Shown here: positions 16,700-23,454 of the stretch, in pieces
Layout: the number at the start of each line of letters is the position of its first letter
Numbering within the stretch: position 1 is the stretch's first letter
NCBI GenBank assembly: GCA_047629195.1
Contig: JBLHWY010000060.1
Coordinates: 1-34,028, forward strand
Source: UBA4582 sp047629195
Lineage (GTDB): Bacteria > Pseudomonadota > Gammaproteobacteria > Pseudomonadales > Azotimanducaceae
Direction of reading: 5' to 3'
DNA: 34,028 bases
Made by a program: the position numbers and the translations under genes
The notes under the pieces: generated by a model
Databases searched by the model: none
What the model saw: only the letters and a program-made list of their open reading frames with translations
Told to the model about the DNA's origin: nothing

Positions 16700-17485
16700 A
16701 TGTTTGTTGATATCGGTGCAAATTTAACCCACGACGATTTTGAGCGCGACTTCGATTTGGTGCTTGATCGAGCCTCAACTGCTGGTGTTAACAAAATGAT
16801 GGTCACCGGATCATCTCTAGAGAGCAGCCAGCATGCCCTTAGACTAGCGCAGACACACCCAGAGCGGCTTTTTTCAACTGCCGGCATACACCCGCACCAT
16901 GCCGAAGAAACGACCGTAGCTGTATTAGAGAATCTCGGGTTGTTGCTCAAAAATGATGAAGTCAAAGCTGTGGGAGAAACTGGGCTAGATTTTTTCCGTG
17001 ACTTATCACCCCGCGACAGCCAAGTCGCTTCATTCGAGGCTCACATTGCCCTTGCGATCGAACACGAACTGCCAATGTTCTTACACGAACGTGATGCTTA
17101 TCCAGTATTCGCGGATATATTAAGTGCCTATCGCGATGATCTCACTGAGGTTGTTGTCCATTGTTTCACGGGGGCTAAAACCGCATTGCACCACTACCTT
17201 GATCTCGATTGTCACATTGGCATAACCGGTTGGATCTGTGATGAACGCCGAGGCGAACACTTGTTAGGGCTAGTCGGTGACATCCCTGCAAATCGACTCA
17301 TGATCGAAACCGATTCCCCGTATCTGCTGCCGAGAACTATTCGGCCTCGGCCTAAGTCACGCCGAAACGAACCCGCTTTTCTGAGCTATGTCTGCGAAAC
17401 TGTCGCCAAAGCCACACATCAATCGGAAGCAGAAGTCGCTAATCAGACCACCAAAAATGCAGAGGCTTTCTTCCGCTTATGTTAA
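16700..17485 (+). CDS. tatD: TatD-family metal-dependent DNase
   Basis: TIM-barrel metallo-hydrolase; E. coli TatD is a 3'-5' exonuclease on single-stranded DNA with roles in repair of oxidative damage. ATG 16700 gives 261 aa beginning MFVDIGANLTHDDF, like E. coli TatD. A Shine-Dalgarno GCAGGA (16684-16689) lies about 10 nt upstream. An in-frame ATG at 16688 overlaps that site and is less likely. It belongs to TatD proper (DIGANLT) rather than the YcfH/YjjV branches, which carry an HxH motif here. Seen motifs: TAGIHPHH, GETGLDF with the metal Glu, FLHERD, VVHCFTG, IGITGWICDERRG, IETDSPYLLPR and RRNEPA. All match E. coli TatD closely except HERD for HCRD. It overlaps the following glutaredoxin-like gene by 7 bp, implying translational coupling. 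Confidence 0.95.
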   Translation: MFVDIGANLTHDDFERDFDLVLDRASTAGVNKMMVTGSSLESSQHALRLAQTHPERLFSTAGIHPHHAEETTVAVLENLGLLLKNDEVKAVGETGLDFFRDLSPRDSQVASFEAHIALAIEHELPMFLHERDAYPVFADILSAYRDDLTEVVVHCFTGAKTALHHYLDLDCHIGITGWICDERRGEHLLGLVGDIPANRLMIETDSPYLLPRTIRPRPKSRRNEPAFLSYVCETVAKATHQSEAEVANQTTKNAEAFFRLC

Positions 17486-17718
17486 TTCACTTGTACACAA
17501 CGCTGGGTTGTCATCTGTGCGAGGACGCACATTCGTTACTCGTCCAGTATCAACAAGCCACTGACGCGAACATTGAAATCGTACTTGTAGAAATCAGCGA
17601 TTCCGAAGATTTGATAGAAGCGTACGGCATACGCATTCCTGTACTGAAATTGGTTTCAAGCAACTTAGAGCTAGGCTGGCCTTTTGATGCGATCGCGTTA
17701 GGCCACTTCTTGGAATAG
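17479..17718 (+). CDS. Glutaredoxin-like protein (DUF836 type)
   Basis: 79-aa thioredoxin-fold protein. The opening HLYTTLGCHLCEDAH has a CxxC (Cys-His-Leu-Cys) redox centre, and IRIPVLKL supplies the cis-proline found after the active site in glutaredoxins. Its short size and the C-terminal WPFDAIALGHFL resemble the DUF836/glutaredoxin-2-like family often found as a single small gene in gammaproteobacteria. The start overlaps the tatD stop by 7 bp, so it is probably co-translated with tatD. Redox partner unknown. Confidence 0.85.
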   Translation: MLIHLYTTLGCHLCEDAHSLLVQYQQATDANIEIVLVEISDSEDLIEAYGIRIPVLKLVSSNLELGWPFDAIALGHFLE

Positions 17719-17831
17719 AGCTTAGAATAAAAGAGCCTGCAACGAAGGGTTCAAAATCGGGTCCTTGTCATTCATACCCCTGAAACTGTTAACATTCCCC
17801 AGTGAAAACCGAAAGAACGAGCAGACATTAA

Positions 17832-19556
17832 ATGACCACCTTGATTCAAGGCCACAGGATCTCGCATGCCTTGGGTACCAAACAGCTATTCGAAAATTTA
17901 GACATCACGGTCAACTCCAAAGACCGAATTGGATTAGTCGGACATAATGGCTCCGGGAAATCCACTTTACTTTCTATTCTTAACAGGCAGCATCTACCTG
18001 ACGAGGGTGATCTCTCATTCAATACTGCGCTCAAACTGGAGACTGTCGAGCAATTCATCGACAACAGCCTGCTTAACCTAACGTTGCTCGAAGCATTGGG
18101 TCAGAAACTACCACCTGAGGAGCGAGCATACTCCGAATATAAACTTCCCAAGCTCTTACAAGAACTGGGGTTTGCAGAGGGAGAATATGGCTACAAAGTT
18201 GATAACCTGAGCGGAGGCCAACAAAACAGATTAATGTTTGCGCGCGCGCTCATCAATGAACCCAATCTGATACTTTTTGATGAGCCCACTAACCATTTAG
18301 ACTTAGCAACACTAGTTCAGTTTGAAAATCTGTTGTGTAATCTCAAGCTCGGTTTCCTGCTCATCTCCCATGACCGCCATTTTCTGGATGCCGTAACAAA
18401 CAGAACAATATTCCTTCGTGATCAACGAAGTTATAGCTTTTCCCTCCCCTACACGGCAGCAAAAGAAAAACTAGACCAACGAGACGACGCTGCCGCAGCC
18501 CGATTAAAAGAAGAAGAAAAAAGCATAAAAAGCCTGAAAGCCAGTGCTAAACGACTAGCGGAATGGGGCAAGGTCTACGATAACGAAAAACTTGCACGTA
18601 AAGCAAAGACGATGGAGAAACGGATTGATAAGCTCGAAGAATCCAAAACATTTGTCAGCAAAGGGTCGTCCCTTAACCTGACACTCGATGTTACCCTATC
18701 CCATGCTAACCGCATGCTCCAAATCGAAAACAAGCCTATCAATAGCCCAGGACCTCATCCAAATGCGCTATTTTTTGTTGAAGACTTCTTCATCCGTCCG
18801 GGCGACAGGATCGCTCTGCTTGGACACAACGGCGTGGGCAAAACCACACTAATCAAATTGATCACCAGCACTTTCGAGACGAACCCCGAAAGTGATTCGA
18901 TTAAATTTAATCCGCAATGCGATCTCGGTTATTACGACCAGGAGCTCGAAATACTCGACCAGCAATGGAACCTTGTGGAAGCTCTGCGTCATTGTTGCAA
19001 CAGAACAGAAGGTGAGTATAAAACTGCTCTGATAAAGGCGGGCTTCCCTTATCTCGACATGGACAAGCAAGTCAAGATGCTGAGTGGCGGAGAAAAAGCG
19101 CGACTCATGTTTCTAATTATTAAACTAAACCAGCCAAATTTTCTAATTCTAGACGAACCAACTAACCACATTGATATACAAGGGAAAGAGCAACTCGAAA
19201 AACAATTGCTAGAACATAACGCGACCTTGCTAATCACCTCTCATGACCGACGATTCGTGGACAATATAGCGGACAGGTTTGTCCTGATAGAGAACGGCGT
19301 ATTGACTGAAATTAATGATCCTACAGATTTTTATCGGCAACGCAGCGGCAGCAAACTAAACATTGAAAATGAGAACAACTCTGACCAGCTCAACGAGACT
19401 ATCAATAACGTCGACAGCGAAGACAAGATACTACAAAGAATTATCGAGCTGGAGAAATTGCTCGAAGACGATCTTGCTCGCAAACCAAAATTTCAAAAAC
19501 TCTTGAGCCAAGAAAACTGGAACATAGAAATTGACGAACTAAGTTCACAGCTTTGA
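17832..19556 (+). CDS. ABC-F family ATPase (ribosome-associated type)
   Basis: 574-aa protein with two ABC ATPase cassettes and no membrane segments, the ABC-F plan. Members act on the ribosome as translation factors, assembly factors or antibiotic-protection proteins. Cassette 1: Walker A GHNGSGKST at 37-45, signature LSGGQQNRL, Walker B LILFDEPTNHLDL, switch His in LISHDRHF. A charged helical linker of about 80 residues, rich in Lys and Glu (P-site interaction region), follows. Cassette 2: Walker A GHNGVGKTT starting at 331, LSGGEKARL, LILDEPTNHIDI, ITSHDRRF. The C-terminal 60 residues form an acidic then coiled-coil-like segment, as in Uup-type proteins. I recall an ABC-F gene near slt in Pseudomonas. 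Subfamily (Uup-like or other) cannot be settled by eye, and substrate export is unlikely. Confidence 0.93.
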   Translation: MTTLIQGHRISHALGTKQLFENLDITVNSKDRIGLVGHNGSGKSTLLSILNRQHLPDEGDLSFNTALKLETVEQFIDNSLLNLTLLEALGQKLPPEERAYSEYKLPKLLQELGFAEGEYGYKVDNLSGGQQNRLMFARALINEPNLILFDEPTNHLDLATLVQFENLLCNLKLGFLLISHDRHFLDAVTNRTIFLRDQRSYSFSLPYTAAKEKLDQRDDAAAARLKEEEKSIKSLKASAKRLAEWGKVYDNEKLARKAKTMEKRIDKLEESKTFVSKGSSLNLTLDVTLSHANRMLQIENKPINSPGPHPNALFFVEDFFIRPGDRIALLGHNGVGKTTLIKLITSTFETNPESDSIKFNPQCDLGYYDQELEILDQQWNLVEALRHCCNRTEGEYKTALIKAGFPYLDMDKQVKMLSGGEKARLMFLIIKLNQPNFLILDEPTNHIDIQGKEQLEKQLLEHNATLLITSHDRRFVDNIADRFVLIENGVLTEINDPTDFYRQRSGSKLNIENENNSDQLNETINNVDSEDKILQRIIELEKLLEDDLARKPKFQKLLSQENWNIEIDELSSQL

Positions 19557-19588
19557 TCGTTTACGACGTCTCCTTTCACTTTTTCTCT

Positions 19589-20002
19589 TCAAGAATCCGC
19601 TTCATCAAGAGAATTCAGAATAGTGCATTCAACCGCAGACGTGTCGCCCCCGCAACACGCGTCGGTGATCTTTTGGAGCGCGATTTTCATCTGAGTTAAC
19701 TCTAAGAGTTTCTCTTCTATCGTCATCAATTTCGCTTCCGCTAACTTTTTAACTTCGCCACAGGTAGCAGACTCACGTTCCACTCTTAAAGAGAGCAGTT
19801 CCTCTATTTCTTTTAGGGAAAAACCAAGGCTCTTCGATTTAACGATAAAATCAACCCTCGCGACGTCCGCTTTCGTATAGAGCCGATACCCATTGTCACT
19901 TCTCCTCGGCGCCTCAATCAAATCCTTATTTTCATAGAACCTCAAGGTTTCGGTGCTAGTGCCAGTTTTTTTTGCCAGCTCTCCGATTCTTAAATAGCCC
20001 AC
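19589..20002 (-). CDS. MerR-family metal-responsive regulator, ZntR-like
   Basis: 137-aa transcription regulator starting at GTG 20002, supported by GGAG 8 nt upstream. The N-terminal winged helix-turn-helix (residues 1-70: RIGELAKKTGTSTETLRFYE, GYRLYTKADVARV, LGFSLKEIEELL) is typical of MerR. A dimerisation helix (about 80-112) and a C-terminal metal loop follow. Cys81 (SATCGE), Cys116-Cys117 (DACCGG) and Cys126 (VECTIL) align with the Cys79, Cys114, Cys115 and Cys124 ligands of E. coli ZntR. The ZntR ligand His119 is replaced by Thr121. Metal choice is therefore uncertain: Zn, Cd, Pb or another soft metal. Its own upstream region carries a MerR-type promoter (20032-20063), so autoregulation is likely. 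No efflux ATPase or other usual target lies in the window. It converges with the ABC-F gene across a 32-bp gap. Confidence 0.93.
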   Translation of the reverse strand: MGYLRIGELAKKTGTSTETLRFYENKDLIEAPRRSDNGYRLYTKADVARVDFIVKSKSLGFSLKEIEELLSLRVERESATCGEVKKLAEAKLMTIEEKLLELTQMKIALQKITDACCGGDTSAVECTILNSLDEADS

Positions 20003-20031
20003 TTTGCAACTCCAGATACCGTAAATAAATT

Positions 20032-20063
20032 ATCATAAACCTTATACTTAACTATAAGGTCAA
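20032..20063 (-). promoter_or_regulatory. MerR-type promoter and operator for the ZntR-like gene
   Basis: On the minus strand, TTGACC (-35, 20058-20063) and TATGAT (-10, 20032-20037) are separated by 20 bp, the long spacer that MerR-family activators compensate for by DNA distortion. The spacer holds a perfect dyad: ACCTTATA (20039-20046), 6 nt, TATAAGGT (20053-20060). The promoter reads into the regulator gene, whose GTG is about 25 nt downstream of the expected start. Confidence 0.85.
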
Positions 20064-20326
20064 TACTTTAAAATGCAATGTCGCGAACCTGACGTCGACA
20101 GGCTAACTTCGAGGCCAGTTTAGTGGATGTCAATATGATCCCGCGACATCGTTTTACGATTAGCAGTAAAATAGCACCCTTTCACTTGGTTCTCCCTTTT
20201 TTGCCCTTCTGATAGCCTCAATTTGGCTTTAATATCCGCCTGTTTACGATCAATCAAAATTAGACCACTGCTTAAATAAAAAAATCCTGCTACGAACAGG
20301 TTTACACGAAAGGTACAGTACCTCAT
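20064..20326. other. Intergenic region upstream of the D-Ala-D-Ala ligase gene
   Basis: About 260 bp with no convincing gene. A 68-codon minus-strand frame (20120-20326) shows no homology I recognise and begins at the edge of the ddl start codon. The only structure noted is the inverted repeat at 20311-20323. Confidence 0.4.
20311..20323 (+). promoter_or_regulatory. Inverted repeat over the ddl ribosome binding region
   Basis: AGGTAC (20311-20316), A, GTACCT (20318-20323) ends 3 nt before ATG 20327 and includes the only Shine-Dalgarno-like bases (AAAGG, 20309-20313). It is a 13-bp near-perfect palindrome that could be an operator or, as RNA, a small stem limiting translation. With a 1-nt centre, an RNA hairpin could form only with inner pairs open. 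Confidence 0.4.
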
Positions 20327-21271
20327 ATGAATTCAAATCTTCGAATAGCAATCATCAGCGGCGGCACTTCTGCCGAAGCGTCGGTTTCCAGGGTTTCGGC
20401 AAAAGGGGTGTTAGAAGCACTGTCGGTAAATTATCAGCATATTCTCGAAATGGAACTCGACACACACCTTGCCAATAAGCTGCAAACCTTCAATCCAGAC
20501 CTAGTCTTTCCTGTTCTGCATGGACCGCCAGGAGAGGACGGCACGTTGCAAGGGTTTCTCGAAATACTGGGTTATTCCTACGTTGGTAGTGACGTTCATT
20601 CGAGCGCAGTCGCTATGGACAAAATTATTGCGAAACATATATTCAGAGCCGCAGGCTTACCCGTCATAGATCAAATAACGGTAACTCGAGATAAATCCAT
20701 CGCCGAATCTGTTCACGCTATCCAGCAAGCACTCGGTAGCTATGTCGTCATTAAACCTGCCCGACAAGGCAGCGCGCTCGGTGTCATGCGCGTTTCAAAT
20801 GTGGACGAGATGCATGAAGGACTAGAGAATGCTTTTCAACTTGATCCTAGACTGCTCGTTGAGCGGCGAGTTGATGGGAAGGAGATTACAGTTGGCGTTA
20901 TCGATACAGAAATCGGTACACGGGCTTTCCCTGTGATTGAGATCACGACAACTTCAAAGGACAGCTGGTATGATTTTGAACATCGTTATACAGCTGGCTT
21001 AAGCGAACACGTTATGCCCGCTGAGCTAACGGACGACCAATCAAACCGCCTTCAGGAAATCGCGATTGCAGCGCATAGGTCTCTAGGATGCCGTGATATT
21101 TCAAGAGCAGACTTTATTGTCCCGGACAACAACACCGAATTATTACTCGAAGTTAATACGCTGCCCGGAATGACTCCAACAAGCCTGTATCCAGATGGAG
21201 CCCGGGGTTACGGGCTCGACTTCCCTAAGCTTGTCAGCTACCTGGTGGAGCGAGCAGCAGCAAGACGATAG
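20327..21271 (+). CDS. ddl: D-alanine--D-alanine ligase
   Basis: ATP-grasp enzyme making the D-Ala-D-Ala dipeptide for peptidoglycan; 314 aa, near the size of E. coli DdlB (306). Motifs: GGTSAEASVS at the N-terminus with the catalytic Glu, HGPPGEDGTLQGFLE, YVGSDVHSSAVAMDK, VIKPARQGSALGV (ATP-grasp glycine-rich loop), omega-loop YDFEHRY, RADFIV, and LLEVNTLPGMTPTSLYP with metal-binding Glu and Asn. Deviations from the common form: the loop GSSVG is GSALG (second Ser replaced), and the REVS portion of the N-terminal motif is ASVS. The key first Ser and the terminal Tyr of the omega-loop are kept, so activity is likely. The gene stands alone, outside a mur-fts cluster, so a second ligase may exist elsewhere. 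It converges with amtB across 11 bp. Confidence 0.93.
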   Translation: MNSNLRIAIISGGTSAEASVSRVSAKGVLEALSVNYQHILEMELDTHLANKLQTFNPDLVFPVLHGPPGEDGTLQGFLEILGYSYVGSDVHSSAVAMDKIIAKHIFRAAGLPVIDQITVTRDKSIAESVHAIQQALGSYVVIKPARQGSALGVMRVSNVDEMHEGLENAFQLDPRLLVERRVDGKEITVGVIDTEIGTRAFPVIEITTTSKDSWYDFEHRYTAGLSEHVMPAELTDDQSNRLQEIAIAAHRSLGCRDISRADFIVPDNNTELLLEVNTLPGMTPTSLYPDGARGYGLDFPKLVSYLVERAAARR

Positions 21272-21282
21272 TAACTGCGGGC

Positions 21283-22578
21283 CTATAAGTCATAACCACG
21301 TTCATTGTGTTGATTGATGTCTAGGCCTTCTGTCTCTTCGTCGCTGTCTACTCTCAAACCAAGTAAGCGGTCAACTAGCTTCAGGATGATAAAAGTGACT
21401 ATAGCGGTGTAAAAGAACGTAGCCAGAACACCGGTAAATTGAACACCTAACTGCGAGGTCATATCCATTCCCTCGGCGTAGCCCTGGCCACTGAAAACAC
21501 CCAGACTTGAACTTGCAAAAATACCGGCAAGAATCGTCCCTAGCGCACCGCCCACGCCATGGACAGGAAAAACGTCGAGGGAATCGTCGATTCGCAACTT
21601 TTGTTTCAAAAGGTTAGTCATATGGAAGCACAGTATTCCACCCATAATGCCGATGACGAGACCTCCCATAGGACCAACAAAACCTGATGCCGGAGTGATT
21701 GTGCCGAGACCTGCGACCATGCCAGTTACCGCACCTAGAGCACTAGGCTTGCCAAATTTCAGCCATTCACAAACCATCCAAGTTAGGGCGCCAGCGGAAG
21801 CGGACATATGAGTGACCAACATCGCCATACCTGCATCCCCATTAGCTGCCAGCGCACTTCCGGCATTAAAGCCGAACCAACCCACCCAAAGCATGCCTGC
21901 GCCAGTCATTGCCATTGTGAGATTGTGAGGAGGCATTGCAGTCGTTGGAAAGCCTTTTCTCGGCCCCATTACTAGTGCACAAACGAGCGCGGCAGCACCC
22001 GCGGTGACGTGAACAACCGTGCCTCCAGCGAAATCTAGCAAGCCCATCTCCCCGAGCCAACCACCACCCCAGACCCAATGCGCTACAGGGCCATAGACAA
22101 CAACCATCCAAATTGCTGAAAACAACATCATTGACGAAAACTTCATTCTTTCAGCAAAGGCACCAACAATAAGTGCTGGAGTAATAATCGCGAACGTCAA
22201 TTGGAACATTGCAAACACGCTCTCGGGAATATCACCAGACATCGAGTCTTCAGTCACCATTGCGAAGAACATGTTGTCCGTTCCGCCGATAAAGGCATTC
22301 CCCTCAGAGAACGCCATCGAGTAGACCCCAAGAAGCCAGAGTACTGAAACCAAACAGGTGATAGCAAAACATTGCATCAACACACTCAACACGTTCTTAA
22401 CTCTTACCAGACCACCATAAAACAAGGACAAGCCCGGTATTGTCATAAACAACACAAGCGCTGTTGCCGTCAGAATCCAAGCGGTATTGCCAGTATTCAG
22501 TGTTTCAGCTGCGGCAGCAGTCTGAGCGGCAAGCAACAAGGAACCACCCGCAAGGATCTTCACTGTCAAGAAATTCAT
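21283..22578 (-). CDS. amtB: Ammonium transporter AmtB
   Basis: Amt/MEP/Rh-family inner-membrane ammonium channel, 431 aa from ATG 22578, preceded by a strong Shine-Dalgarno (GGGGAAG). Residues 1-24 form a cleavable signal peptide (ending QTAAAAE), as in E. coli AmtB, and about 11 hydrophobic spans follow. Conserved elements: IPGLSLFYGGLVRVKNVLS, PALIVGAFAERMKF, the twin pore histidines in PPHNLTM and FPVHGVGGALG, and MLWVGWFGFNAGSA. The cytosolic C-terminus ends GLDINQHNERGYDL, the segment through which GlnK/PII proteins normally block the channel. No glnK or glnB gene lies beside it, unlike the common glnK-amtB operon. No clear sigma54 -24/-12 element was found upstream. Function is secure; regulation is open. 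Confidence 0.97.
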   Translation of the reverse strand: MNFLTVKILAGGSLLLAAQTAAAAETLNTGNTAWILTATALVLFMTIPGLSLFYGGLVRVKNVLSVLMQCFAITCLVSVLWLLGVYSMAFSEGNAFIGGTDNMFFAMVTEDSMSGDIPESVFAMFQLTFAIITPALIVGAFAERMKFSSMMLFSAIWMVVVYGPVAHWVWGGGWLGEMGLLDFAGGTVVHVTAGAAALVCALVMGPRKGFPTTAMPPHNLTMAMTGAGMLWVGWFGFNAGSALAANGDAGMAMLVTHMSASAGALTWMVCEWLKFGKPSALGAVTGMVAGLGTITPASGFVGPMGGLVIGIMGGILCFHMTNLLKQKLRIDDSLDVFPVHGVGGALGTILAGIFASSSLGVFSGQGYAEGMDMTSQLGVQFTGVLATFFYTAIVTFIILKLVDRLLGLRVDSDEETEGLDINQHNERGYDL

Positions 22579-22856
22579 ATCTTCCCCAAAGGTTCTAGAA
22601 TTATTACAAGCGGAACTGACTCATCAAACAAGTTGCTCCTTGAAGGTGCAGAAGTGTACCGATTCATTCAGCCCCCCTCAACCATAGTCCATCATTCATA
22701 GAATCGTTGGGCACTAACGGTGCGTGCGCTCTAATATGGTGCGCATAATGACTCCTAAAGAGGCCCAGATTTGTACAAACTATTTCTATGCCGACAAAGG
22801 ATAAACCCTTATAACCTCGAACAATATTAACAGCTCATATTATGCTTATTTGTTGT
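22579..22856. other. Intergenic region upstream of amtB
   Basis: About 280 bp without a gene. It contains a GC-rich direct repeat of GTGCG/GTGCGC near 22719-22745, loosely like NtrC half-sites but with wrong spacing and no matching sigma54 element. I see no firm feature. Confidence 0.4.
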
Positions 22857-22885
22857 TCGACATCTCGCCAGCAAGGCGTTATAAA
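22857..22885 (+). promoter_or_regulatory. Probable rmf promoter
   Basis: TCGACA (22857-22862) and TATAAA (22880-22885) each match the sigma70 consensus at 5 of 6 bases, with an ideal 17-bp spacer. The start would be near 22892, leaving a leader of about 240 nt before rmf. Confidence 0.55.
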
Positions 22886-22915
22886 TACCCCAAGCAGCAA
22901 TGATCTGCGAAACTG

Positions 22916-22961
22916 GTTGGATCTGATGTCAAATCCAACTGTGGCTACAACGGCCAGCCAC
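22916..22961 (+). promoter_or_regulatory. Two adjacent hairpins in the rmf leader
   Basis: GTTGGAT (22916-22922) pairs with ATCCAAC (22933-22939); GTGGCT (22941-22946) pairs with AGCCAC (22956-22961). They stand one base apart, just after the predicted transcription start. Possible roles are mRNA stabilisation or control of the rmf message; not a known riboswitch pattern. Confidence 0.45.
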
Positions 22962-22993
22962 CCCTTTAACTACACCTTTGCCTAAACCCTGCC

Positions 22994-23062
22994 TACGACA
23001 GTAGTCACAACAATTACTACAACTTTCACTGCAACAACTAGTACAACATTAGTCACAATATC
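22994..23062 (+). repeat. Degenerate CAA-rich tract in the rmf leader
   Basis: About 70 nt dominated by ACAAC, CTACAAC and two AGTCACAA copies, with almost no G. Such sequence stays unpaired in RNA. On the minus strand it spells a spurious valine-rich frame, which I do not call a gene. Confidence 0.6.
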
Positions 23063-23130
23063 AGGAGCGACTAAGAGCCACCTAAAATTCGAACTATTTT
23101 CAAAATCAGTATTTCTAAGCGGAGTATTTA

Positions 23131-23343
23131 ATGAGAAGACAGAAACGAGATAGGAACCAACGCGCATTCACAAGAGGATATCAAGTTGGGTGCCATGGCA
23201 AATCAAAAGAATTATGTCCATTTCAAGAAGGCGAAACCAGACAAACATGGATAAGCGGCTGGAGAACCGGTAGAGAAGACAACTGGGACGGATTTACCGG
23301 AGTAGCTGGGGTTGCTAGGCAACCGCAAGAAATCCGACATTAG
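23131..23343 (+). CDS. rmf: Ribosome modulation factor RMF
   Basis: Small basic protein that binds 70S ribosomes in stationary phase and drives formation of inactive 100S dimers together with HPF. 70 aa, with the family sequence MRRQKRDRNQRAFTRGYQ, then GKSKELCPFQ and TWISGWRTGREDNWDG. The first 50 residues closely follow E. coli RMF (55 aa). The extra C-terminal 15-20 residues (GFTGVAGVARQPQ) match the longer Pseudomonas-type form as I recall it. ATG 23131 has GGAG 6 nt upstream. The gene stands between divergent amtB and convergent pyrD; rmf beside pyrD is a familiar gammaproteobacterial arrangement. A long leader with two hairpins and a CAA-rich tract precedes it, and a 12-bp hairpin follows. 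Confidence 0.95.
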   Translation: MRRQKRDRNQRAFTRGYQVGCHGKSKELCPFQEGETRQTWISGWRTGREDNWDGFTGVAGVARQPQEIRH

Positions 23344-23388
23344 TGTTTAACTAACAGTGAGACAAATCAAACTATCTAGGGTTTGTAA

Positions 23389-23416
23389 CCCAGAGCTTCT
23401 AGCCAGAAGCTCTGGG
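23389..23416. terminator. Hairpin between convergent rmf and pyrD
   Basis: Perfect 12-bp stem CCCAGAGCTTCT (23389-23400), loop AGCC, AGAAGCTCTGGG (23405-23416). It is 45 bp after the rmf stop and 38 bp after the pyrD stop as read on the minus strand. No U-tract follows on either strand, so it may act as an mRNA 3'-end stabiliser as well as a terminator. Confidence 0.65.
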
Positions 23417-23454
23417 CAATTCACATTGAACAAGAACCTGTATTTCAATACTTT

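Noticed and set aside
20120..20326. 68-codon minus-strand frame in front of ddl
   Set aside because: No homology, poor start context and location across the ddl control region; likely chance.
22719..22745. Possible NtrC sites and sigma54 promoter for amtB
   Set aside because: GTGCG-type half-sites are direct rather than properly spaced inverted repeats, and no TGGCAC-N5-TTGC element was found in the amtB direction.
22982..23167. Valine-rich minus-strand frame of about 60 codons
   Set aside because: It is the complement of the CAA-rich rmf leader and overlaps the rmf start; it has no homology and no ribosome binding site.
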